DNA of 14,295 nt, from positions 1 to 14,295 of the forward strand of contig JAEDMC010000065.1 in assembly GCA_016303225.1 (NCBI GenBank), given 5' to 3'. Source of the DNA: Kiritimatiellia bacterium (GTDB taxonomy: Bacteria; Verrucomicrobiota; Kiritimatiellia; RFP12; UBA1067). The position numbers were made by a program, and so were the translations under genes. Below the pieces are notes generated by a model. It made no database searches. It was not told the DNA's origin and saw only the letters and a program-made list of their open reading frames with translations. Each line of letters opens with the position of its first letter. The first letter of the stretch is position 1. Of this stretch, positions 1 through 5,963 are shown piece after piece.

Positions 1-10
1 AGTGAAGGCC

Positions 11-292
11 CTAAAGCCGATGCGTCGCCCAAAGGACCATCGCCACGGCCGGCATGTCGTATTCGCCCGTCGCCGCATGGATCATGGCCCCCGGAATCTG
101 CGGCGTCGAGGGGAAGAACTGTCCGAAGACGGGGCGCTGACGCTGGTTGTGATAGAACCGCTTCTCGCACCGGCACCACTTCGGCGCCTCCGGCAGATAC
201 CCGACCTGATTGACGGCAATCGAAATCTCGCACGCCGCCTGCACAAGCCCGGAGAGCAACGCGATCACAACAAGAATTGCACGCTTCTTCAT
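11..292 (-). pseudogene. Broken secreted gene start, GH9-like N-terminus
   Basis: The ATG at 292 is preceded by GAGGAC, a reasonable ribosome binding site, and opens a 93-residue frame that stops at 13-11. Residues 1-20 form a signal peptide (MKKR, a hydrophobic run, then a VQA cleavage site). The mature start carries NQVGYLPEAPKW, which resembles the first strand of the Ig-like domain found at the N-terminus of GH9 endoglucanases (NQVGYLP-x-x-PK is typical there). The expected continuation of that domain is missing. The frame runs into unrelated-looking sequence containing RFYHNQR and then stops, whereas intact GH9 enzymes exceed 500 residues. I read it as a remnant after internal deletion or frameshift. 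The GH9 assignment rests on about a dozen residues, and a genuine short secreted protein remains possible. Confidence 0.45.
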
Positions 293-540
293 GTCCTCAT
301 TCCTTGAAAAGATCATCAAGCGTGACTTCGGCCTGAACGACACCTGAATGTCCATTGCATTTGTTCTCAAATGATATCATACAACCACGATTTGAGCAAG
401 TATGAGGCCGATTTGCCCTTATCTTTTCACAAATCGACACCGCAATATGAGATTTGAGAAACAATAACCGTTTACCTCTTCCTGTCAATCGCGTGCTTGC
501 GAAAAGTTTCGTAACGAAACCTTTCGCAAGCACACAACCC
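293..540. other. Intergenic region with inverted repeats
   Basis: This 248-bp gap lies between the stop of the large secreted gene and the GH9-like fragment. It is more AT-rich than the genes. It holds the 41-bp palindrome listed separately, a 7-bp inverted repeat CGATTTG/CAAATCG (409-415 and 430-436), and two copies of GATTTGAG (389-396 and 451-458). A frame on the minus strand through this stretch (533-297) begins inside the palindrome and has no ribosome binding site, so I do not call it a gene. I could not settle on a promoter for the 292 start. Confidence 0.5.
493..533. repeat. 41-bp near-perfect palindrome
   Basis: GTGCTTGCGAAA at the left and TTTCGCAAGCAC at the right are perfect 12-base inverted arms. 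The interior, AGTTTCGTAACGAAACC, is itself almost palindromic, so the whole 41 bases fold as one long hairpin apart from one mismatched pair and the centre. It starts 8 bases beyond the stop codon of the minus-strand secreted gene (stop at 543-541), which is where a transcription terminator or mRNA 3'-end stabiliser would lie. No T-run follows it on the minus strand, so it is not a textbook intrinsic terminator. A REP-like dispersed element or a protein-binding palindrome are alternatives. Confidence 0.8.
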
Positions 541-3500
541 TTATCTCACAATCAGCATGAGGCCGATGGACTGCCCGTCGACGAATCGGAACGAGCCCTT
601 CTGCTCTCCGGCAGAATCCTCACCGCCAAGAACGTCAATGCCGACGCTGGGATGCGAAGCCTTAAACACCTCCTCCTCAAACACATGCTTATTCGCCTTG
701 CCCGGCCCGTGATACTGCTCGTCAGCCATCATCGCCGCAAGCTGTGCAGACGAAAGCATCTGCGCAAGCGCGATGCGTCCACCGCCGCCCGGGCCACCCG
801 CACCTGTGCAGCGATAGCCGCCGCGCGCCTTCAGCACTGCGCCCGGAAGAACCGTCATCCTGCCACCTGCCGTCACCCAAATGCCGCCGCCGGAAGCGCT
901 GGACTCAGAGGTGTCGCTCTCTCTGGCCGATGCATCAAGTCGTCCTGCGATTTCAACTTTACCCGCCGCATGAATGCGGATCAGTCCACCTCCAGGATGT
1001 CCACCTTGATAGTCACCAGATGGAGAACCGGGATGTATCGGCGTCAGCACCAAACCATAGGTCTTGCCATAGGTGCCGTTGTGTCCCGAGCCGAAACCAC
1101 CATAACCTGCAGCCGTCGTATGTCCAACGCCATACCCCGGACCAAGCGTAATCGGATCTCGTCCACTCGTCCGCTGGAAACCATTGTCATTAGCCTTAAA
1201 TGCCGCATTCGTCGTGAGCGTAAAGTTACCGCCGACCGTGAACACGACCGATCCGCCCGTCCACGGCTCGCTGTTGGGAATGACCGTCGACTTGCCGACG
1301 ACAATCAGGTTGCCGCCGACGGTGACGAAGCCGCAACCGTTCTCGTGCGTGAAGGTCGTGCCGTCGACTGGCCCAGCACTGACCGTCAGGGTGTTCGTGC
1401 CATTGAGTACGAGATCGCCGCCGACTGACAGCCGTCCGTGACGATACTGATTGCGCGGCGCCACCGTCAGCGTAGCCGTGTTCGTCATCATCAGGTCGCC
1501 ATTCACCACCAAGACCGCCTCCTCCAGCATGGACGATGCCGTCTCCGCCACCTTCAGCGCCGCCCCGCCGGCCAGCTTCAGCGACGCACAAGCAGCATAA
1601 TTGGAGACAAGGCACGTGCCGTTGGCGATGACGACGTCATCCGCCGCCCCCGGCACGCCCGCCGGCTCCCAGTTCGCCGGATCGTTCCACAGCTTGACGG
1701 TTTTCGCCGCCCCAAGCCAAGTCCGCGTCACCGGTTCGGACACGGCCCGCACGACCGGCGTCACCTTGCGCATGTCGGCGATTGCCAACACCAGCGGATT
1801 GCTCGTCGATTTGCCGTACGGCACTTCGCCTTCCCAGCAGAGGAACTCGTAGCCCTCGGCTGGCAAGGCTTCGAATGTCACGTCATCTCCGTCCCTCCCC
1901 CAAGTAATGCCGGATTCGGAGAAGACAACGTCATCCACCTTCACCTGAACGTTCTCCGGCACGTTCACCACGAGCCTCTTCTCGCAATCACCCCAAAGCC
2001 AAGTGAGTGTCGCAGGCTTCTCTCCGATGGAGAACTCCGCAGTAGTCGTGCTGCCTGATGCAATCACTCCGTCTTCGTTGACCGCAGACCATCCCGTACA
2101 AGAGTAACGTATGTCTTCCTGCGCATAAGCAACCGCATTCGCGGTGAAAGTCTGTGTCGAATTGCGCTCGCACGAACGCGTACCATAGTCGGGATCGACC
2201 GCTCCCATGTCGGACGGAGAGCCGACGACCGTAACACTGACGTCCGCCGACGCGCCGTAGACCGTCGTAACCGTGCCCGAAGCTCCGCGAATTTTCTCGC
2301 CGGCAGCGTTCTTCTGTCCGCCTGTTCCTCCTTGGACCGTACAGGTCAGAAGCATGCAGCCATCCTGCGCACTCAGCCCGCGTTCAGCCGGGTCTCCACC
2401 AGACGCAAGATAGTCGATGTCCTTGTCGGAAAGTCCGACGCCGATAGAAATACGACCGCCGGAACCACCGCCCGGACTGCTGCTATGCGAATTGTTCGAT
2501 CCCTCGGCGTTCAACACGCCCGCACACCCCTCCGTGACCTTCTTCGCGCACAGCCAAATGCCACCTCCAGAGCAACCGCTATACTGGCTGGCCTCACCAT
2601 GCGCCGTGACCAAGCCTTCAATCGTCATCGTACCCTTGGCAACAACCCAAACTACACCGCCTCCGGCGACCGGCTCAGACCTGCAGCTTGTCGGCGAACC
2701 CGCCAGGAACGGCGCGTACGGATAGCCGTAGGGCGAAGTCCCCCCACCATAGCAGGCGCTGTTGTAAAATTCCCAATTGCCGATATGATAGGGCGTAAGG
2801 ATGTAATAGTAGCGCTTCGAATTATCACCAGATGTGTGGCTGCGAGGATCCACATTTTCTCCAACGTAGTCCGCAATGTTGTCGTCGCGGTACTTGATCC
2901 AGTTCCACCCTCCGTTGCGAGCGCTGACCGAGGCGGAGGCCGCCACTTCGAAATCCTGACATCCGAAACGGATCGCCTTGCCCGTCTTCGGATCACAAAA
3001 GACTGAAAGTTTCGCCGAATCCGTCACCTCAAAGCTTCCGCCCACCATCACCTGCGCCGCAGATGCGTAAAGGCGGGCGAAACTATACTCCTCCTTCGAA
3101 CAGTTCATCGTTCCGGAGAAGAGGTTCGCGCGAGCCGTCGCAGCGAAGACGAGGTTGCCGCCAACCGTCATCGAGAGACTGTCAACCGGACTCCTCAGCG
3201 CCGCCAGCGCAAAACGCCCCTTGACAGTTAGATCGCCCGTTACGGAAACGAAGAGCGACGATTTCTCCATCGCGAGCGGGAGAATGTTGGCGACAGCCCA
3301 GTTGTTTATCATCGTGCTGCCAACGCACAGCGTTGCCCCTTCTTCGACAAGAAGCGACTTGAGCGCGATCGACTGGGCGGCCATGGCGAAACGTCCGCCG
3401 GGAACAATGACATCGTCCGTCTCCACCGGCACTCCAACCGGCAACCAGTTGTCCGCCGTCGCCCAGTCATCACCGACACTGCCGACAAACGTCTTCACGC

Positions 3501-4161
3501 CAGCCTTGCCCAGACGAGGACCCGCCGTCAACGTGCCCTTCGTCGGATAGCAAATCTCTTCCGTCACGCGATTGTAAAGCGCTGCAACGGGATTTCCGTC
3601 CGCATCGTTCTTCACGCACGGCAGGTAATCGGCGCTCAAGTTCACGCCATCTGCCGAAATCCGTGCGCCATAAAGCTTCTGGGGCAGGCCCGACTTCAGC
3701 ACCGCACCGTTGTTGTTCGCGGCAAAAAGATAAATCGTCGCGCTGTTCTCGGCATTCTTTGCGCGGGCTCCAGTCGTTGAAGCTTCATTGATCTGCACCG
3801 TGTTCTTCGCACAGTAGAAGCGGTAAACCTGATTCGCGGAGATTTCGCCGGTCTTGGTTTTGGCGCCCACCCAGTCCGCCCGAAAGTTCTTACCAGTGTA
3901 ATAGACGTAAGCGGCATCGGAACCGGCGTCTGTCGCTGAAGACCTCGCTCCAAAGACGGAACAATCCGTTGTCGGTAAAGACGTCGGCGCCAGCACCACC
4001 CACATCTTCGTATTTGCCGGGCTCGCCACGATTCCCGTGTCATAATACGCCGTTCCGTCCGACTCGACATACTCGACAAATGCATCAGGCAACTCCGCCC
4101 TCGCGCCAAACGCACACAATACCGCAGCACACGCCGCGGCGAACTTGCAGAGCTTATTCAT
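541..4161 (-). CDS. Large secreted lectin/beta-helix mosaic protein
   Basis: 1206 residues, predicted to be exported and surface-associated; no enzymatic motif is visible. The ATG at 4161 is chosen because AAAGGAG lies 5 bases upstream and a clean signal peptide follows (KFAAACAAVLCAFGARA, cleavage near residue 22). The upstream in-frame start at 4248 would bury that signal. Residues about 24-215 resemble the lectin-like module often written YIESTGTQYIDTGI (here YVESDGTAYYDTGI). Two related beta-rich modules follow, opening DDWATADNWLPVGVP (about 225) and WNDPANWEPAGVP (about 820), each containing strings of VGGN/VGGD strands and a glycine-rich GGGxGGRI segment. Between them, about 725-805, is a divergent InlB-type repeat (EGYEFLCWEGEV). 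The protein ends GLMLIVR. Adhesion or glycan binding is plausible but inferred. Confidence 0.85.
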   Translation of the reverse strand: MNKLCKFAAACAAVLCAFGARAELPDAFVEYVESDGTAYYDTGIVASPANTKMWVVLAPTSLPTTDCSVFGARSSATDAGSDAAYVYYTGKNFRADWVGAKTKTGEISANQVYRFYCAKNTVQINEASTTGARAKNAENSATIYLFAANNNGAVLKSGLPQKLYGARISADGVNLSADYLPCVKNDADGNPVAALYNRVTEEICYPTKGTLTAGPRLGKAGVKTFVGSVGDDWATADNWLPVGVPVETDDVIVPGGRFAMAAQSIALKSLLVEEGATLCVGSTMINNWAVANILPLAMEKSSLFVSVTGDLTVKGRFALAALRSPVDSLSMTVGGNLVFAATARANLFSGTMNCSKEEYSFARLYASAAQVMVGGSFEVTDSAKLSVFCDPKTGKAIRFGCQDFEVAASASVSARNGGWNWIKYRDDNIADYVGENVDPRSHTSGDNSKRYYYILTPYHIGNWEFYNSACYGGGTSPYGYPYAPFLAGSPTSCRSEPVAGGGVVWVVAKGTMTIEGLVTAHGEASQYSGCSGGGIWLCAKKVTEGCAGVLNAEGSNNSHSSSPGGGSGGRISIGVGLSDKDIDYLASGGDPAERGLSAQDGCMLLTCTVQGGTGGQKNAAGEKIRGASGTVTTVYGASADVSVTVVGSPSDMGAVDPDYGTRSCERNSTQTFTANAVAYAQEDIRYSCTGWSAVNEDGVIASGSTTTAEFSIGEKPATLTWLWGDCEKRLVVNVPENVQVKVDDVVFSESGITWGRDGDDVTFEALPAEGYEFLCWEGEVPYGKSTSNPLVLAIADMRKVTPVVRAVSEPVTRTWLGAAKTVKLWNDPANWEPAGVPGAADDVVIANGTCLVSNYAACASLKLAGGAALKVAETASSMLEEAVLVVNGDLMMTNTATLTVAPRNQYRHGRLSVGGDLVLNGTNTLTVSAGPVDGTTFTHENGCGFVTVGGNLIVVGKSTVIPNSEPWTGGSVVFTVGGNFTLTTNAAFKANDNGFQRTSGRDPITLGPGYGVGHTTAAGYGGFGSGHNGTYGKTYGLVLTPIHPGSPSGDYQGGHPGGGLIRIHAAGKVEIAGRLDASARESDTSESSASGGGIWVTAGGRMTVLPGAVLKARGGYRCTGAGGPGGGGRIALAQMLSSAQLAAMMADEQYHGPGKANKHVFEEEVFKASHPSVGIDVLGGEDSAGEQKGSFRFVDGQSIGLMLIVR

Positions 4162-4163
4162 GT

Positions 4164-4211
4164 TTACTCCTTTGAGAAAACCGCAATTTTGGACTTTATC
4201 CGTTTTTTCAT
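4164..4211 (-). CDS. Possible 15-codon upstream ORF (leader peptide)
   Basis: ATG at 4211 opens MKKRIKSKIAVFSKE and stops two bases before the ATG of the large secreted gene; its last codons overlap that gene's ribosome binding site. The start codon lies in the 3' arm of the predicted hairpin in the leader. An 11-codon counterpart, MKKTGKVQTYE, precedes the epimerase gene at 14265-14230. A one-base length difference shifts its frame, so the peptide sequence is not conserved. If translated, the effect would be coupling to the next gene rather than a peptide function. Its own Shine-Dalgarno candidate, GGAGGG, is too distant for normal initiation. Confidence 0.25.
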   Translation of the reverse strand: MKKRIKSKIAVFSKE

Positions 4212-4235
4212 GACTGAAAATCCAGCCCTCCGGCA
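4188..4235 (-). promoter_or_regulatory. Conserved 5' leader hairpin element, copy 1
   Basis: This block matches 14241-14289, upstream of the epimerase gene, at about 43 of 48 positions plus one indel in a T-run. On the RNA strand it contains GGAGGGCTGGA, then TTTTCA-GTCA-TGAAAA, which folds as a 6-bp stem with a 4-base loop, then CGG and AGTCCAAA. The outer TGGA and TCCA can also pair. Relative to the second copy, three of the four loop bases differ (GTCA versus ACAA) while both stem arms are unchanged. A cis-acting RNA element (attenuator, protein site or stabiliser) is inferred. A dispersed DNA repeat is the alternative. Confidence 0.6.
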
Positions 4236-4279
4236 ACGTCCCTCGCACCCGCGAAAAGCAACACCTTCAAGCTGAGAGA

Positions 4280-4309
4280 ATGATACCACAAGCGAAGCAC
4301 GAAAAGCAA
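4280..4309 (-). promoter_or_regulatory. Promoter candidate for the left secreted gene
   Basis: On the minus strand TTGCTT (4309-4304) and TATCAT (4285-4280) are 18 bases apart, a fair sigma-70-type match. Transcription would start near 4273 and leave a leader of about 110 bases. The -35 box abuts the 129-bp repeat, whose promoter-proximal end is AT-rich (AAAACATAAAATTATC) and could act as an UP element. The other large secreted gene has the same arrangement. Predicted by eye only. Confidence 0.5.
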
Positions 4310-4310
4310 G

Positions 4311-4439
4311 CGGAAGGTTTGATAATTTTATGTTTTGCAAAAATTGTTCCTGCTATATTTGAGCATATAACGAGGTCGGTTTTCGGGTGCGTTTTTGGCG
4401 TCAATTGCCGTGATGCGGGAAAGTCGCGCTATCCGTCGC
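4311..4439 (-). repeat. 129-bp dispersed repeat, copy A
   Basis: Identical to 9863-9991 at 126 of 129 positions in the same orientation relative to the downstream large secreted gene. Differences are two bases near TTTTGCAAAAATTG (TTTTCCTAAAATTG in copy B) and one T/C further on. The similarity stops abruptly after CCGTCGC on the distal side. There is no recognisable terminal inverted repeat or encoded protein. It lies immediately upstream of the -35 box in both places, so it is either a duplicated regulatory region or a non-coding repeat family preferring such sites. Confidence 0.9.
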
Positions 4440-4474
4440 TTCCAGCGAAGGCGGGAGACATAAGAAGCGGAGTG

Positions 4475-4549
4475 AAGGGTTAACCCTTTTGCGCCCGAAC
4501 GGTCATCGCGGGGCAGGAAGGATGGTCAATGCACAATGACCGAACGGGC
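4475..4549. repeat. Palindrome and stem-loop downstream of kinase gene
   Basis: AAGGGTTAACCCTT (4475-4488) is a perfect 14-bp palindrome. Beside it, GCCCGAACGGTCAT (4493-4506) and ATGACCGAACGGGC (4536-4549) form an imperfect 14-bp inverted repeat, mismatched at the central two positions, with a 29-base loop. They begin 9 bases past the stop of the kinase gene (4560-4558), where a terminator is expected. No U-rich tail follows on the minus strand, so termination is only a possibility. Confidence 0.5.
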
Positions 4550-4557
4550 TGAACGCA

Positions 4558-5424
4558 TCATTTCGCAAAGATCCGTTCGCGTCGGGCCTCGAAATAGGTC
4601 TTGAGGAACCGGCGCTGGAGATCTGCCAGATATGGCGTTTCGTCAACGAGACGGCCAAAGTCCAGCGCACCGATGCGCGGCAACAGCCGTTCAAGGGCCT
4701 CGTCCAGCCCAGGGTCGGCGTGGGCGGCGATGAAGTCGCGGTAATTGATCTTGCGTCCGCCGACCTTGAGCATCGAGCCGGGGAAAGTGTAGATGCGGGC
4801 GTTGAGCTCGTCCTCGTCCGAAAGCATCTTGCGCATGATCGACTCGTCGGCCTGCGGCAAAAGGCAGCTGCCGCAGTCGAAGACCGGCGCGAGTTCCGCC
4901 AGCGACGTCCGCTCGTCGACAAGAAACCCCCAGTTGCCGTTATGACGATCGAAGTTCCCGAGCAGCGCATCGACGACAAACATGTCCCAGAAGCGCCGCC
5001 TCACGAGCACCGGATCGACGAACTGCTGCAGGTCGATCGTCGTCAGCACGTCGGAAAGTTCCGTGCCATGACCGCCCGTCTCGGAATCGATGACGGTGTT
5101 CTTGATCGAGCAGAAGTCATAGAAGCGCTTGCCGGGAATCGTGAAGTCCAGGCACGAGCAGACGACCTTCGTGCGCCCGTTCACGTGCGTTCCAAGACGC
5201 GTCTCCTGCGCCAGAACGCCCAGCATCCGAAAGACCGTGCTGCCGAGGTGCTCGGAAACGCAACTGTTGGAATAGGAAAGCTCGTTCGGCTTGTCGGCAG
5301 CCGACGGCGGGAACTTCAGGATCCAGACGGCGTCCTCGAACGAAACGGCGATCTTCTTGCCGTTCGCGCCATTATAGGCACGGCCGGGAACTCGCGGACA
5401 GGACGTGAAGTCGACTTCCTCCAT
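4558..5424 (-). CDS. Compact HipA-like Ser/Thr kinase
   Basis: 288 residues of the HipA-like kinase fold, shorter than classical HipA (about 440) and closer in size to the compact CtkA-type members. Visible kinase landmarks are a glycine-containing loop YNGANGKK (17-24), the probable ATP-binding Lys37 in WILKFPP, Glu59 in the following helix, the catalytic loop LLGNFDRHNGNWGF (154-167, with Asp159 and Asn164) and the metal-binding VFDCGS (Asp183). All key residues are present, so it should be active. Known relatives phosphorylate cellular proteins as toxins (HipA on glutamyl-tRNA synthetase) or host effectors; the target here is unknown. Its ATG shares one base with the TGA of the 75-residue upstream gene (TGATG), implying translational coupling. 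No HTH antitoxin of HipB type is adjacent. Confidence 0.85.
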   Translation of the reverse strand: MEEVDFTSCPRVPGRAYNGANGKKIAVSFEDAVWILKFPPSAADKPNELSYSNSCVSEHLGSTVFRMLGVLAQETRLGTHVNGRTKVVCSCLDFTIPGKRFYDFCSIKNTVIDSETGGHGTELSDVLTTIDLQQFVDPVLVRRRFWDMFVVDALLGNFDRHNGNWGFLVDERTSLAELAPVFDCGSCLLPQADESIMRKMLSDEDELNARIYTFPGSMLKVGGRKINYRDFIAAHADPGLDEALERLLPRIGALDFGRLVDETPYLADLQRRFLKTYFEARRERIFAK

Positions 5425-5651
5425 CAGACGGCCCTTCCCCTCAGGAACTTGTCGCGCAAATACTCGGCGTGCTCATGCGTGATCGCCTGATCGTCGATCT
5501 CGGCACCGTTGATCGACCCGTAGAGCTCGCACCAGAGGCAATCCAGCAACGACGTCCCCTTCGCACGACCCTCCTTATACGCATCGAGGTCATGCTGCAG
5601 GTATCCGGGAAGCCCATGCTCCCACGCGCGCTTCTGTATCTCATCTGCCAT
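5424..5651 (-). CDS. Small partner protein of HipA-like kinase
   Basis: 75 residues, acidic to neutral, no signal peptide or membrane segment; predicted cytoplasmic and mostly helical. I recognise no named domain. The central stretch LLDCLWCELYGSINGAEIDD has two cysteines and looks like a conserved core. From memory, proteins of this style sit directly before compact HipA-like kinases in gut Firmicutes genomes. The stop overlaps the kinase start by one base, so the two are made together in fixed order. An antitoxin or a kinase-regulating subunit is the natural guess, but it lacks the HTH of HipB and I cannot match it to HipS. No Shine-Dalgarno sequence precedes its ATG; see the promoter entry. 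Confidence 0.75.
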   Translation of the reverse strand: MADEIQKRAWEHGLPGYLQHDLDAYKEGRAKGTSLLDCLWCELYGSINGAEIDDQAITHEHAEYLRDKFLRGRAV

Positions 5652-5660
5652 TTCATCGGT

Positions 5661-5666
5661 ATTATA
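5661..5666 (-). promoter_or_regulatory. -10 box giving a near-leaderless mRNA
   Basis: The minus strand reads GATATAATACC, a perfect TATAAT consensus, only 9 bases before the ATG at 5651. Initiation about 7 bases downstream would leave a leader of roughly 3 bases. The absence of any ribosome binding site before this ATG agrees with leaderless translation. No good -35 hexamer stands 16-18 bases upstream (TTGGAC is only 11 away), so the promoter may need an activator. Confidence 0.5.
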
Positions 5667-5958
5667 TCAAAACAACGGTCCAACCGCTTAGGTATTGTCC
5701 ATAAATAACTTTTACACTTTCAGGCAACCTGCGTTCTCTACCGCCTTTTTGCCCCACACTTATGCCCGAAGCCGCCGGAACTGGCGGCAGGTCTTTCGTC
5801 AGCTTGCGCGGCGTGGTACGGCCTGCGGCGCAGAGGGGCTTCGGGCGGGGGAATTCACGCCACACCGTACCGGGAACGTCGGGCGCGCGCCTGGCCTTCG
5901 GCGCGCAACAGACGTTGTCCGCCAGCGCGCAAACAACCAGCAACGACAGTCTCTTCAC
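5662..5958 (-). CDS. Doubtful short secreted-like frame
   Basis: A GTG at 5958, six bases after the stop of the beta-helix gene and preceded by AAGGG, opens a 98-residue frame. It begins VKRLSLLVVCALADNVCCA, resembling a signal peptide or lipoprotein leader. The rest is rich in Pro, Arg and Lys and resembles no family I know. The frame runs through both GC hairpins and the 45-bp inverted repeat and ends inside the TATAAT box of the next operon, which argues that the latter part is not a designed protein. It may be the stump of a former secreted gene whose body was replaced by repeat sequence. Confidence 0.3.
   Translation of the reverse strand: MKRLSLLVVCALADNVCCAPKARRAPDVPGTVWREFPRPKPLCAAGRTTPRKLTKDLPPVPAASGISVGQKGGRERRLPESVKVIYGQYLSGWTVVLI
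5729..5773 (-). repeat. 45-bp inverted repeat, left copy
   Basis: Read on the minus strand (GGCTTCGGGCATAAGTGTGG onward) this matches 10024-10068 on the plus strand at 44 of 45 positions. The pair brackets a 4340-bp segment holding the beta-helix gene, its promoter and the 129-bp repeat copy B. I see no duplicated target sequence outside the pair. No transposase lies between them. Confidence 0.9.
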
Positions 5959-5963
5959 CGCCC

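Larger units (their letters stand above)
4162..4557. other. Intergenic region: leader, promoter, long repeat, palindromes
   Basis: This 396-bp gap separates the stop of the HipA-like kinase gene from the ATG of the left secreted gene. Reading on the minus strand toward that gene, it holds in order an imperfect stem downstream of the kinase, a 14-bp palindrome, the 129-bp repeat, a -35/-10 promoter candidate and a roughly 110-base 5' leader with a conserved hairpin. A plus-strand frame spanning 4280-4483 exists but follows the repeat and shows no ribosome binding site. Confidence 0.7.
5652..5963. other. Intergenic region with hairpins and inverted-repeat copy
   Basis: This 312-bp gap follows the stop of the beta-helix gene. 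Besides the promoter, the 45-bp repeat and the doubtful short frame listed separately, it contains two GC-rich hairpins: GCGCGCC/GGCGCGC (5885-5891 and 5900-5906, 8-base loop), about 60 bases past the stop, and GCCGCC/GGCGGC (5771-5776 and 5783-5788, 6-base loop). Neither is followed by a T-run on the minus strand. They could end transcription or protect the 3' end. Confidence 0.5.

Noticed and set aside
297..533. 78-codon minus-strand frame starting in the palindrome
   Set aside because: The GTG start has no ribosome binding site, the first codons are one arm of the palindrome, and the frame runs through AT-rich intergenic DNA.
493..533. CRISPR or other repeat array near the palindrome
   Set aside because: Only a single palindromic unit is present, with no regularly spaced repeats.
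454..1428. 324-codon open frame on the plus strand
   Set aside because: Antisense to the left secreted gene; it begins in the intergenic region, crosses the palindrome, and has no protein-like features.
4280..4483. Short plus-strand frames containing CFAKIV/CFPKIV through both 129-bp repeats (also 9871-10059)
   Set aside because: The shared peptide reflects the DNA repeat. The frames start and end differently in the two copies and have no ribosome site. One difference is silent and two fall in one codon, which is not enough to claim coding selection.
4475..4549. Intrinsic terminator for the kinase cassette
   Set aside because: The symmetric sequences are real but no T-run follows the stem on the transcribed strand, so I listed them only as repeats.
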